Source: Mimachlamys varia (Eukaryota; Mollusca; Bivalvia; Pectinida; Pectinidae). Taken from it: a DNA stretch of 64,000 nucleotides. The position numbers were made by a program, and so were the translations under genes. Shown here in pieces: positions 44,401 to 59,400 of the stretch; position 1 is the stretch's first letter, and each line of letters opens with the position of its first letter. The stretch lies in contig OX392538.1 in assembly GCA_947623455.1 (NCBI GenBank), positions 36,688,001 through 36,752,000 of the forward strand, in the 5' to 3' direction. The notes beneath the pieces were generated by a model. It was not told the DNA's origin, did not search any database, and was given only the letters and a program-made list of their open reading frames with translations.

Positions 44401-47400
44401 TCAACTCTCCAGTGGTACCAGTCCAACGATCTGGGACCCCACCACTGCCAGATTCAACTCCTACAATAATCAAATTGGATCATCAACTCTCCAGTGGTAC
44501 CAGTCCAACGATCTGGGACCCCACCACCACCAGATTCAACCCCTACAATAGTCAAATTGGATCATCAACTCTCCAGTGGTACAAGTCCAACGATCTGGGA
44601 CCCCACCACCGCCAGATTCAACTCCTACAATAATCAAACTGGATCATCAACTCTCCAGTGGTACCAGTCCAATGATCTGGGACCCCACCACTGCAAGATT
44701 CAACTCCTACAATAATCTAACTGGATCATCAACTCCCCAGTGGTACCAGTCCAACGATCTGGGACCCCACCACCACCAGATTCAACTCCTACAATAATCA
44801 AACTGGATCATCAACTCTCCAGTGGTACCAGTCCAATGATCTGGGACCCCACCACTGCAAGATTCAACTCCTACAATAATCTAACTGGGTCATCAACTCT
44901 CCAGGGGTACCAGTCCAACGATCTGGGACCCCACCACCGCCAGATTCAACTCCTACAATAATCAAACTGGATCATCAACTCTCCAGTGGTACGAGTCCAA
45001 CAATCTGGGACCTCACCACTGCCAGATTCAACTCCTACAATAATCAAACTGAATCATCAACTCTTCAGTGGTACAAGTCCAACAGTCAATGACTTTGATC
45101 TGATTTCAATAGACTTGTCAAAAGTGAAAAGTTACAAATGTTTTCTTTGACCTTTGAATCAGTGTCCTTGACCTCCTTATTTCTGTAACCTTGACTTTGG
45201 TCAATTGACTTGTTTAAATCTGACCAACTTCACTTCATAATGTCATTATAAAATGTTCATCAGTAAAAAGCTCAAAAATTTGAATTTGACCTTTAACTTT
45301 GATTTTCAGTCAGTTGACTCCATTTGTGATTCTAACAAACTTTGCTTCACAATATTATAACATAATATTAATCAGACAAAAGCTACAAATTTTGACCTTG
45401 ATCTTTGACCCGATGACCTTGACTTTAGTCAGTTGTCTCTTTGTTTCATTCCAACCAACTTTGCATTTAAATGTCATAACAAAATATTCATCAGTAAAAC
45501 ATTACAAAATCTTACCTGTTGGCTCCCTGCTTGATTCTGATAAGCATTGCTTCATAATGTCATAACGAAATGTTCATCAGTAAATGGCTAGAAAATTTGA
45601 CCTTGACCTTTGACCTTGACCTTGGACTGGGGGTTGTGACCCAAGTTGGTATACCTATGAATTGAACCTCTTGTCGAATTTAATGTTATTCTGATAAATG
45701 TCCCTGATTTTGCATGAAGAAGAACACTGTTGAAATTTTGTCAAGATATTAATATTTATGATTGTGTATATATAAGTGTGAGTTGAACAGTTCTACAGTT
45801 TTGCCTATGAATCATACAAATTACATAATTATTCAATCTGTTTGATTTACCTGTGCGTCCTTGAGGATTTCCTCGTATACCATGTGTATAGGCGTGGTCT
45901 TAAAGTCGGTGATGTTGACAGACACTTGAGCCAGGTTGGCCTCGTCTAAGTACCATCCTATAGCCTGCACGTTCTTCAATCTGCCGGGCTGTGAGGAGAA
46001 AGAAAATTATCATTTATGCTATATGCTGTTTGTTTACATATCCAATCAATACTACCAGCTTGTACACTAGACAACACAACTATATATAACTCAACACCAA
46101 TTAATGATTGTAATGGCCGTTTATTATAACGAGATTATATAACAACATGAGCAGAGAGAAAATGCTCATTTCATATTCCATGTTAGAGCAACTGTTCAAT
46201 GAAATCATAAGTGTAGTGTTTTGGCAACCTTTGTATCATGTTCACTAATACCTTCATGACACCTTAATTTTTAAGAAAACATTTTGTATGGCAATAATTC
46301 AAATTTCTTTCACTACTAGAAATAAGATAAGAATAATTCTTTAGAGATCCAGTTCAAAAACTGAAAAGTATTACACGTATAACTTGAAGACAGAGTTCCG
46401 TTTACTTTGAACCTTCATACCAAATATTAGAACTCACTATATTAAATACTTGGAAAGCTCAAAATTTTCCCATATTCCTGGCAATTTCAAGATAACAAGA
46501 TTTGACGGTATTCATTTAATTTTTAAGTTTTCAAAGCTTTTCAATTAAGAATTCACAAGCTGAAATTTATTACTTTTCTTTGTAACGTTCAAGGTGTAAA
46601 ACCTTGAAATTTTTAACCATTGACAAAGGAGTTAAAAAAAAATTTACTTGAAATAAAATGTTTGCTTCCTGTACAAAATTGTCAGCTGGATCTGTTTTTT
46701 TGCAACTCTCAAGGTGTAAAAGCCTTTTAATTTTCAACCACTGACAAAAGAGTTAAAAAAAAGTAACAAGCTTGAAAAAACGATGTGTTTGCATTGTTCA
46801 GTCTTAAGTGAATTAAAACAGTGCTTCTTGTAATTTATAAATCATTGGAGGGGCATAAACCAAGCAGATGTCAATTTTTCAACATTCTGATTGAAATTGA
46901 AGACAAGAGCTCAACTGAGATTTTTTTCATATCTTTTTCCTAAAGAAGTGGATGAAATGCTTGGATTTATGAATATTTAATAACTATTTAATTGTTAAAC
47001 CAGCAAATTGATGATTGTGCAAGTGAGGTGACAACTCAAGAAAACTTGCCTAAAAAAACAGTCAAAACGTGAATAACAGAAAGATGTATATATTGAAGCA
47101 AATAAACAATAAATATCAACACACATGTGCAGAAAGAGATCAAAACATTCAATATTGTTAATACTTAAATGTTACATCATCTTTAAAATAAGTGAAAATG
47201 TTGAAGTGTTTTCCCCTTCTCAATTAAGGAAATAGTTTTTTTTTCCATTTCTCAACTTCACCATATACATGTATTTGATTTGTGCTTTTTTCCCAAAAAG
47301 ACAAAAAAAAGGAAATTTCAGTGGAAGCATTTTCAAAAAGATTAAATGGTCAATATCACCATTACTTAAATGACATTTGCAAAATTTGAAAAAATATCAT

Positions 47401-50400
47401 TTTCTCATACCAAGCAAAAGCAGAATTTAACTTTATAAGTAGTATAAAATTAATGTGTTCTCCGATAGTGTATCCTTATCTGATGACAACCACACAAGAT
47501 GACAGATAACAAGTTAACCTACAAATGTGTAAACATGATCCCAATAGTTCCCAAAATAGTTGACACAGCCGACATAAATAGTAGGACTAGGACTAGTACA
47601 TACAGTACGTGACCATGCAAGGCTGACTATCCCAAGTCATTGACCGATTTAACCTTGAATGTTTGACCCCCTGACCTCTCTATTGACCCCTAACCTCTCA
47701 CCCCTTGTGAATTTTGAACAACACTATCAATACCAATTCGGGATTACATTATTTTGAAATACTGTGCACAATTCAAATGAAAAATATATCCCTTCCCCAT
47801 CAAAATTAGTTTTAAGATGCCCTTAACTGAAAAATGTCTATAAATCTGACAGTCTTGATATCCGATGAAGTATCGAGGCACACTGATGCCCCCTAACAAC
47901 TGATATCTTTGTTATATATTATTCCATTATGGTGAAACACTTGATAATTTTAGGAAAAATTGTCCGACTTTTAAGCAGGTGATTGTTTACAAGGGTTATA
48001 CTCTTTAGTAGCATGATACAGACAGCATGTCTTAAGTAAACCATTGTTTACATTGAAATGGCAGCATCTCTCTAACAAACAGGTCTTTTCCTGCATTAAA
48101 AGCTAGTGCTTATGTTGAAACAAAGATTTTTTTTTACTGCAGATATATTTTGTGTATAATATACATGTACCGGTAGGTTATTCTCTGCCACACCCAACCT
48201 CCCTATGGCAATAATAAACGATCATTGATTGTCCACAACACATTTACAATGTTTAATAACATTAAGTCATCAACATTATAATTCACAATACATAGAACTA
48301 TTACTATACACTCCATATATGTCAATACATGTGTATTAAACGTTCATGTCTGTTATAGTTGCAACACTTGAAAAAAAAAAATTTATCATCACTAACATAG
48401 CAGTGCCCACAATTATAATATCACCCCTGAAGACACATTTGAACTCTTCCAACTCAAAAGTTGACATACCGGTAGTTCATTATGAAATTTTAGGGGTGAA
48501 TGATCTAATAACAAAACGAGGTAGCAGTGTACAGAAGGCTTTTGTGGCCATGGGTGATATTTTTGTACAATGAATAACCCCTATAATAGCATGCCTATGA
48601 AAATCTAAAAAAAAAATAAGGAGTAAAATTGGCTTAAGCATGATAAAGTGGACTTTGTTGACTTCACATTTGTAAAAAGAGAAAAAAATTTTTTTGGTTA
48701 GAGATTAAAATTTTGACCCTTCCGAAATGGGTGTCTACACAGGAAAAGCTAGCTTTACAGGAAGTGAAATTTCGACAACAGCACATGAGGGAAAATAGCG
48801 AAAATCTAAGCGTACGACCTATGCTGGGACAGATATAATTCTGCAACCAAGTTAGTAAGCTTTAATTTTAGATAGAACTTAAGAAAAAATTCCTATCTGC
48901 ATAGGTCAAATTTTGTGTCAAAAACAGTGATATTTTGCATTTTTCGGTAATTTTTGATGTGGTAACCGTGGTTTTCACACAAGTGCCATACATAGGATAC
49001 ATCAGTGTATACACTTTATAGTCCTTTTTTTGAATTGGAAATGATATACAATTTACAAAAATGTATACATTTACATCTATGCAGTGTACGGTTAAATCTC
49101 GGTGTTGACAATTCTCAGGCATTGGTCTTTTTTCCCATTAATCTCTAGATCTACCGTACACAGCTACCATGGACAGTGGACAGCTACCAGCTCCTTGTCT
49201 AGGAGGGTTTGGGGTTGTATTATGTCATTATATATATATATATCCACTTCACAACATTAGTGGCCACACCATTACACGTTTAGTTGTGCAATAACTCTCA
49301 ATATATAGTAAACCAAAAACAGTTAGGATAATATTCCATTATATATTTTTCACATTATTATTAACTCCATTGCATATTTTTACAGTACATAATTTTTTAA
49401 TAAAACAATTTTTTTTTTAATTTTTGAAATAGTCATGGATTGAAAAAAAAAATCAATTTGCTAATTAAAAAAACTTTTGCAATTAATACAATTGAACCTC
49501 ATTATCTCAAACTGGTATAACTAAAAGACCCCGCTCAATTCAATTATTTTTGTAGTATAGGTTCCGGCCAAACTTACATTAAACATTTGACCTTTCTTAA
49601 CTCAAATACTCGGTTTATACAAAGTTTTTTCTTTCTGTCACACCAACTTTGAGATGACGAGGTTCAACTGTAGGTGTAACATTAAATTTCAAATCGAAAA
49701 TCTGTAATAAAATGGCTTCTAAAATACTGATGACTAAAGTTGTAAATTAGGACTTTCATGACCAAAAAGAAAATCATTTGAATCTTTTTGAAAATAGAAG
49801 TTCTATGAAAACCTTTCTCTCTTCTTTAAATATAAACACTATAAACTGCAGATTTTTTTCCCTGTAGATCAAGATCCTTATCGCTTTTGTTATACTGTAC
49901 GGTGTGAGCAAATATTAAGACCGAAACTCATTCAAACTTGTGTGGCAGTGTTAGCGATATGTAAGTAGGCCCCTGCCTGAAAACTGGCTATGGGGGAAGG
50001 GGAGAGGGGGACGTGTGGTAGGGGGAGGTGGTATTAGAAGGGCCCGGGGGTGGGGGAAGCCCAGTCAGTGGACACCTACCCGAAGTCTCATACGACGCTG
50101 AATGTGGTGCTACAAGGTCAAAGTTCAAATACTAAAATATGTTGCTTGATTTCATGGTGCTTCAAAATATACACTATCCTTGAATGATTTTGTTGAAGAT
50201 GAATTCTCTAAATCACAATTTTATGATATTTTTTTCATTGGAGTAAATGTTCATTAATTTAAGTCTGTTGAAAACCTTTTATTCAAGTTTCTAATGTTCT
50301 TAATTATTTCAAATTAATGAAATTCCATCACAAATTTAAGTAAAAAAATAACAACAACAAAAATGTAAACACCATAATGATTGTCATACTGAAATTCTAC

Positions 50401-53400
50401 ACTATATTTTCCAAGAAGCTCCTTTAGAACTACTTAACAAGATGTTATAATACATTTTTACAGATCTTGAAGGCCACGCTACCTGATCTTTGCCACGCCC
50501 CTGCTCCCTCACATTGAGGGCGATGCGGTGAGCCTGTTCCTTCGTGGCCAGTAGGTTGATGTTGTAGGCGATGAGGAAGGTCCTAGCTCCCACAGCCGTC
50601 GCTCCCCAGGTCGGCATGAATTCCGCCAGGCCATAATCTGGCTTCCACTCAGGTTTTGAAAGCTAAAACACAGCCAATAATTGTTACACTGTAAAACTTT
50701 GATAATATTATGTCGCCACCGTTGACATTGTAAAAACCCATTTTCCATATGGTAATAAGCCTCGTTGGATATAATGCTATTTTTCATCTCCATCTTGGCT
50801 TAATTAGCACCACAATAATTTAAGTTTTAGTTTGAGTTCTTCATGTATTTGGATTAAATACCTTTAAAAATATATTGTTAATCATTAATTTTCAGTAAAA
50901 CCTTGATTTGCAAATGCCATCTAACGAACAAAACACTGTTACTTTACTGCCAATATATTTCAAGATCCCTATTTTTCTTCTTTATTCCGTAATTCTTCTT
51001 TGCATTCCCTCAATATATCTTGTAAAAACATTTTCAATACAGCTGCAGGAGCCATAACAGTATAACAATAACAGGCAAGGTATGACACATACTAGTCAAC
51101 AGAAATTTAACAGCGGCAAAAATTGAACTAACAGTCTTAAATGCCAACTTCTGTAAAAATAACATACCAGTACATAGATGTAGGGTTAAGGGTCTTAATA
51201 AACTACAAAGTTACCTTTTCCGGGAGACCTTCAAACTCGCCGGCACGGATCTGTGGTAGCTGTTTCCTTTCTTCATTGTCTGCGGCCTCACCATACAGGT
51301 ACACTGAAAACAGGAACAATCAAAAGTTTATTTACTGACTTTTTTATTTGCAAATGCATGATTTAATTTTTTAGAATTTCACATTTCAAGTTGTTGAGAT
51401 CAATTTTGATATTTTTGTTAGCTCAGACAAAAATCTTTTTGACTGAAAATATCATAAATATGTTAAAACACATTCCCATGATTTTGAAATTCATCACAAC
51501 ATAAAAGTTTTATAATAAAATATTGTATACCCCGGTAATTTCTGACAGGAAAACATGTCTTAATTATTATTTCCCTCTCAAATTATTTCCTGCAGGAACC
51601 ATTAATTTCCTTCCTGAAATTTCTATACCAAGATATTCCATGTAGGAAATGTAAGAAAAGAGAAGCTGTGCAGGAGTACAGTGGACCCGTGATAATCTTG
51701 GTGCCGACAGTCCGTTAATATCGGAATCCCAAAGGATATGCACAGGAAAGGATTTCCGTAAAGTTGATTGTATTCACCAGTCCGGAACTCGTCAGTCCGG
51801 AAAACTCGCAATCCGGACGGGTTTGAGCTGGGAAAGAAGGATAATCGAGGGTCCACTGTGCTGTTACCCTCGTCCATTTGGTTTTTTCTTTCAGATTTTT
51901 TTTATGATTGATAACAGTCTTGATAAAAGTCTATATTGATTTTGCATTGTGAGATGGTATAAATTGACCGAGAAGTTGTACAACAAAAATACAGGTATAG
52001 ATACTTACCTGGTACTCCTAGTTCGATTGCCAGTTTCTCTGCGAATTCCTTGGCACATTCTATACAGTCCTCCATGGAGACGTTTTGTACTGGGATGAAC
52101 GGACAGACATCCAGGGCTCCCATCCTAGGGTGCTCACCTGCAGATAAAATGACAAATATTAAAAAATAAGGAATACATTATTTGTGTTTTCTTGCAAATA
52201 ACCAATATGTGGGTGAATGTAGCAGAGAATCTGCATGATTCAAACAATTTTTACTCATGCACCCCTTAAATTCCATAATGAACTATTCCAGCCTTTGATC
52301 TGGAAGAGTTCAAATGTGTTTTCAGAGGAGAATGAGCTGCAGGTAACCATAAAATGTACTGCAGATGCCTTATTTTGATGAGACTCCAATTTCTGTTTTA
52401 ATTTTTAAGAAGATTTATTCATGAGCATACGGTACATATTCGAAACATGTACATATTTATTCATCAGTCTATCTCATTAATATTGAAATAGCAAACTGGG
52501 AATAGCAAATCTGTATTCCTGGACTGACATGATTCTTTTTAATGTTTATGGTATGGATGCAGTTCTATTCAAAATGTTCCATGATTTGTGGTAATAGAAA
52601 ACTGGAAAAAAATATGATATCTACTGGCAATGGGACAACATTATACTTGGACTTTTCAAATATGTAGCTTCAAACTTTTACTTTCTACATGTGCGCAAAC
52701 AATGAACATGTTATATATATTAATTATTATGCTAAAATGTTTTTGTTTCACTGGACCCTGGTCCCTATCATCTGTGTTCATGTTTAGATTTTTTGTATTG
52801 CAAGTATCATATCTTACAGCCGACACAAGATCTTGGTCCCCCTCATCTCTGTTCATGTTAAGATTTTTTGTGTTCAGTATCAGGTCATTAAGATGACTCA
52901 GATCATGCCCCCCCTATTTCGGTTCATGTTTAGATTTTTTGTGTTGTCAGTAACGGGTCATTATACAAATGACTCTGATCATAAACCCCATCATCTCTGT
53001 TCACATATAGATTTTTTTTGTGTGTAGAACTAACACTTTGATGTCATATTTTCAAAACTGATTAATCTTAATGAAACCATTTCAAAATACTGTAGAACCA
53101 TCCGTTAAGTTGACACAATTGCCTGATAAGATAATCTTACCTGTGTGTTTTCTCATGTCTATAGCATGGAATGCCACTCTTGCAGCATTCAGAGCTCCCT
53201 CCACCACACTTTCTGGGGAACCCACGAACGTGTACACCGTCCGATTGGTCGACGCCCCGGGGTCAACATCCAGTAATGTACAGCCATCTGTTCCGGCAAT
53301 ACCGCTGGCTATAGCCTCAATCACCTGTCAACAAGGATATATATATATTCACCAGTGAAATTGTTATATTTAACAGTAAAAAATAAAAATAGTTTTTAAG

Positions 53401-56400
53401 GGTGAAATGTTACTATATCTTATTGCATCTGGTCACAGGTATGTACAGTGCAGGTCAGAAAGAGCCCAGAAAAACTTTTTCTTTCATGTAGGTCAAATGT
53501 CAAAATGTAGGTCAGCATGACCCACTTTTAATCCATGGAAAACACTAATTCACCTAGGTTAACCCATTCTATGTACTTACAAAAGGGCGGATAAGTAGTG
53601 TAAACAATAAAGCCCAGACAAACTTTTCCTTAAATGAAGGTCATAGATCAAAATGTAGGTCACTTTGCGTAGGTCAAAGTGACCGACTTTTGTTCACAAC
53701 AAACACTGTCACATCAAGGTGAATAACCCATCACCTAAGTCTAAAGTTTAAGCAAAAGTTTAACCTTAAGCACCTGGGAATCGTGTAGGAGATATAGAGC
53801 CCCATACAAATTTTTCTTTGATGTACCGGTAGGTCAAAGGTTAAAATCTAGGTCTGTGACCTACTTTTGATGCATGCTCACCAAGCTGAACCCAAAGTAT
53901 GAAGTTCTAGTCATAAGTTATGTATAGGGGAGAGCATCTGGACAAGATAACGGAAGGAAGGACAGACAGAAGCACAGAAGGAAAGACAAACTGAAGAAAA
54001 TTGGTTCTTTTTTTTAAAAGCTAAATAGGGCAATTTATTTGATGAGAAAAATGGAGAAGAAGAAAAATGTTAACATATAATTGTTAACACTTCATCAAAT
54101 TTTAACAAATTGCAAGACCACTTTGATAAACTGTTGCATTCACAATACAAAAAATCAATGGAAGACAAAATAAGTAAAAATTAATTATGCATCAATTAGT
54201 GTGATTACAACTAACATACTCTTATTTACATAAATAATTTGAAGTTTAGACAAATGGTTCAATATTTCTTTACCAACCTAATATGTTTTTGGGCAAGGGC
54301 TTTTATTAGAATAATTATGGTTACCTATATATATATAAACTGTGACATACTATATCTATAAAAGATGGTAAATTTTAAGATTAGAATTTACATCTATTTA
54401 AATATAAAACAATTCACTGTACAGCAGCTGTACACAGACCTTTAGCATCACCATGATTTTTGTTTCTGACAGAATACCAAAACAGCAGTAATTCATAAAG
54501 ATATGAATAATTCAATATAAATATGTATAAAATGTAGAATGAGATATACAATGTACATAAATAAAAGTGTCCTTCTATTCCTACTGTAATATGTGGTAAT
54601 AAAATATCCATGTAGACATTAAACCAGCCAGGCATGTATACCTTTATTTACAAACCAGGTAAAACTCGTTTACTGTCAGATAAGTATTGAGCTGTATCAC
54701 AATAGAATGTATATTATCTACACCTGAGTGACGCGCGATCAATTTTGTTCCTTCACCTGTGAAATGTGATCTAATGGAAATGAATGGCATGTTTTACTTG
54801 CCTTCACGGGCCACAACAATAGAAATGTGTATACTGCAGTATCAACGTAACTATTAGTAATAAACAGGCAGTAGAGAAAAGAAAATGTGCTTAATGTACG
54901 GTGGATCGAACCTCCAACCTCATGTAGTTTTTATAGTGATCAGACTCTCTGTCACTGTATGAACTGGCAAGACGACTTAGACTTTGTTACATGTACATGT
55001 GTAACGAGGACGAGGAAAAGTGTTTGATACTACTGTCGCTGGGGCTTGAACCCTCGACCCTGGGCTCTCCAGCCCGATGCCCTACCTGGTATATGTAACC
55101 GCTGAGATAAAGGAAATTACAGTAAAACCCCAATTACTCGATTTTGTGGGGATATTATCAATAGTTCGAGGAAAACATGGTACACGTGTTCGAGTAATCC
55201 CAGTTTGGTTTAATATATGCACGAACTCGGTCGGGACCAAACAAACTGTTCCAAGAATGAGGTGTATTTGAGTAAACCAGGTTCGAGTAAGTGGAGCTTT
55301 ACTTTGCCTACAGCTCATGAGCTATCTTTAACACTATTCCCCTCTTTTTCAATCACCAACCAGGTTCTTTAACTCCCCATCAAGGGTTCTCCTACCTTGA
55401 ATAGGGAGGTTAATGGCACCAGGTTGTAGTAGGATGAGGTATAAAGTGATATAGTGCCATCACTAGGATTCAAACATAACCCACGACCCTTGGCTCTCCA
55501 ACCCCATACTCTACATGACTGTTGAGTTATCATATAACTGGAAACATTCTACAACTGTAACCATCAACCTAATCAACACACATGCATATTTAACACAAGT
55601 CTTTATAACCAAATTAACCCAGTTTCCCCTCAAAAATGAATTGGCAATATATATTCATTCAGCAGAAGACAATAAGTAAAGTTGTTTTTTTTGTAATTTT
55701 CATGCATTTGAAGAAGAAAAAGAACAGAGTGCTAGCTCCCACTATAGGGATCAAACCTGAGACCCAGAACTCCCTAGTCCTTTATCATCTATAACCACTG
55801 GGTAAAAGGGGAAAATCTCTCTAGCCTGAAGCAAGAAGACATTGTAATCTTATTACCATAATCAACCTAATAACCTACCTGCCCCATTTGGCAGATCCAA
55901 TCTTTTGTCAGGGATAGAGGATGGGTGCACAAATCAAAACCTATAAAAAAGTTCCTTACATCACTGATCTGCTAATACAATATTAATTAATTAATCCAGT
56001 CTTTAAGCTAAAAGAGGCTGTGGTGGCCAATGCAAGTGGTTATAAGGTGTCCAGATATTATACCACTAGCCCTCCACCTCTGGGTTGCAAGTTCGAAACC
56101 CACGTTGGACAGTTGCCAGGTACTGACCATAGGTCTGTGGCTTTTTTCTGGGTATTCCAGCTTTCCTTCACCCCCAAAACCTGGCACATCCTTAAATGAC
56201 CCTGGCTGTTATTAGGACGTAAAGCATTAAATAAACCAAACCAAAAATTAAGCTAAACACTAGAATATAGAAAAGGGTAACTGATTTTACACAGAAACTT
56301 CCCTTGTACATGATTTTTATTAAGCACACATTTTTTGTATTTGAGGAAACTAGTGAACAGTGCATTTATCAAGTCAAATATAGCACACCCAAATAAAAAA

Positions 56401-59400
56401 AATCTACCTCCTACAAATAAAATCAGAAATGCAAATTTTTTGTTTTGAGCCTGGACCATTCAGGTACCTCAGCTATTCACCCCTTGAAAATTTTTTACAG
56501 GATATCATTAATTATAAGTGAAAACTGCATTTCCAGGGTTTTCCCTGACTTGCAAAAACCTGTATTTTGACTCCTAAAATTGCCAAAGAACTCCCAAAAC
56601 ATGCTCAACATGTCTGGATCAATAAGGAAACATATATTTCCCTTCCTTGGCCTTAATCCAGGACCATGCAGCTAACATGTATATATTACAGTCTACTAAA
56701 TAGTGCCAGACAAGCAAGAATTATACCTAGATATGTACTATACTGCTTTGACCTATTTCCAACAATGGACAACACCAATAGTCTACTAACACAATGGAAA
56801 CAATTTAAACCCAAAAGTTAAATGTTTTATTAACCTTTGTGGTATACACAGTCTGTGACATTCTTGCTATTGTTAGTTTACCGTAAATTACCCTGAAAAC
56901 ATGCTATGACCCCTATGTATTACAATACAGTGCAATACCAGACCATTTACGAGATCCCAGGTGTGTCACCCCACTACAGACAGGACACTTATTTTTTAAG
57001 AGTTCCAAAGTGGCTTTTATACATGAAGACTACCCCCCCCCCCCCAAATAAATAAAAGCCCAATATACGAAACTTCAGGAAATCTTTCATGATTCTGAAA
57101 AATTCTGAAAAAAAATCCAGTTGATAACCATGCAAGAATAAGCCTAAGATAATTTTGAATCCCATTTTAGTTTTTTGAGTTTCAACAACAGCTGACGAAA
57201 GATTTAGATTTAAATATATTGTCAAACTAACCATGCTTTGAACAATTTGGCCACGGTCATGTTTACAACCTTGCATTTGTTGTTTCTGACTTTCAAATTG
57301 TCAGTCATGTATCTATAAGTAAAACACAGACAAAGGCAATTCTAGTAAGACCACAGAGGCCCATATTAACTTATGTCATTTTAATAGTTTGTATCAGTTA
57401 CTCGGGTACATCTTTTTAAAGGCCCAATATACGTAACTTCAGGAAATTTTCCCTGATTCCAAAAAATTCTGAAAAAAACCTACGGTAGTTGATATAAGCA
57501 TGCAAAAATAAGTCTAAAACGAAGTAAACCTGAACGGTACCTAACAAGAAACTCTTGAAAGAAAAATCCAAAGAATTGAAAATACTTCAGGTGGGGCCCA
57601 TTTCCACAACAAGCTGAAGTTAGAAGACATTGTGAATAGTGCTGATATCAGTTAATCTTAACTATTAATCTATAAATATAATAAGTTAATAGGCTTGATT
57701 TTCGCTTCAAGATTTGCCGAAAGTTACGTATATTGCGCCTTTAAAGCTAAATAACATAGACTTTGAAGTATAGAGTAAGCTTTTCAAAATTACACAAATA
57801 TTTAATTTTAGATACAAAACTCATAATTCAATGTCCTTTTCTAGAAGCAAAATATGAGAAAATATATGCATCATAAAACCAAACACAGCACAATTATGAT
57901 TCAGGCAACAACTGAGTCCTGCAGAAACAAATCAAGGCGACCAAATAGCAACCAAATGAAACACTGTAATGACCCTCGATCATTGCTAGGCCTTTCCTAT
58001 TCACAAACATGTTAAAGCATATTTAGGAATATTAAAGTCTTTGCTTCAGGTCAATAATTCTGTTTCCTAAATAACTGACCCTATACATTTCTTTGTCTTC
58101 CATCTTTAGCATTTTTGTCAATTTTCGTTTACTAAGGCCAAAGAAAATTATGCAAATTTATTTTTGTTTTTAATTTTTTTTTTTTTTTTTTGCTTTTGTT
58201 TTTTTTTTTTGAATTTCAAAATATATTTCTAACTTTGTACAAGTGTATTATAATTATAACACTGTGCTTAATTATCACTTAAAATGTTAACAAAAACTTC
58301 CAAGTTGTCTAATAAAAAAAACAAATTTTGGCCCAAGCAACAACAAATTAAAGGGGATTCGTTCTCTATTTGACCCAATTCAAAGATAAAAAACTAGATT
58401 TTAATAATGCTTCTACCAGTAATCCTGTTTGGATAACTTACTTGAAACCAAATGATTATTTTTTGGCCTCATTACGGTAATTTGCTTTGCTTTATAGAGG
58501 ATCGAGGAACTGGGATAGTATCTACATTTGGCTCTTTAAGTGTCCAAGGTCAGGTTACGTTCTTATCTGTCTACTACATTGTATCATAGTAAACAATAGC
58601 TTTATCAATAGAAACGGTGTCAAAATTTTATCAATGATCCTACAACAATGAATTGTATACAAAGTTTGCATACATGTATACACCTATGTACAGACATAAG
58701 AAATAGTAAACCAATGAAGAAATACATGTACTATATATATACATTTATACCTTTTTAGTAATTTTAAATTCATACTCACTGAAATATTACGCAATAGAAT
58801 TATCAAATCATATGTAAGAACTACATGCACATCACTGCATATTTTATATGTGGGTTAGGTGTGACCTATATGTATATATGTATAAGTCTTTTTAATAACT
58901 ATTTATATTGCAGTTAGATATCCTATCTTTGTGTAATTGCAGGTATGTTAAAATGTTAAGTATATTTCTGAATTCATAAATTTCAATTACAAAATTTTAT
59001 TAACACTCAGACAAATATATATATGTTTAGATTTAATAATTTTTGCATTATTTGGCAAATGCCCATAATAAATGGTAATTTTGTTTTGGTTTAGTTTTCG
59101 GTTATGTCCTATTAACAGCCAGGGTCATTTAAGGTCTTGCCGGGTTTTGAAGATGGAGGAAAGCAGGAGTACCCAGAGAAAAACCACCGACATACAGTCA
59201 GTACCTTGCAACTGCCCCATGTGGGTTTGAACTCGTGACCCGGAGGCGGAGGGCCAATGGCAGAATGTCGGGACACCTAAGTTAACCACCCCGCCACCAC
59301 AGCCCCTAAAAAATGGTAACAAATCGAAACCATTTATGGTATGACTCAGCGTAAGTTTTATATAAAATTTTACTTACTTTTAAAAAAATGACTTTTAATT

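Larger units (their letters stand above)
45989..50482. other. FTCD intron 5, non-coding
   Basis: 4.5 kb of AT-rich intron. I found no exon; exons 5 and 6 join in phase without one. It contains a palindromic MITE (48421-48510) and a G-rich tract (49987-50064). The rest shows nothing I can name. Confidence 0.7.

Noticed and set aside
43100..44961. Repeated 73-codon plus-strand open frames, as if a repeat protein gene
   Set aside because: They are the antisense of the 82-bp array built from FTCD exon 7. The identical length comes from the repeat period, not from coding selection.
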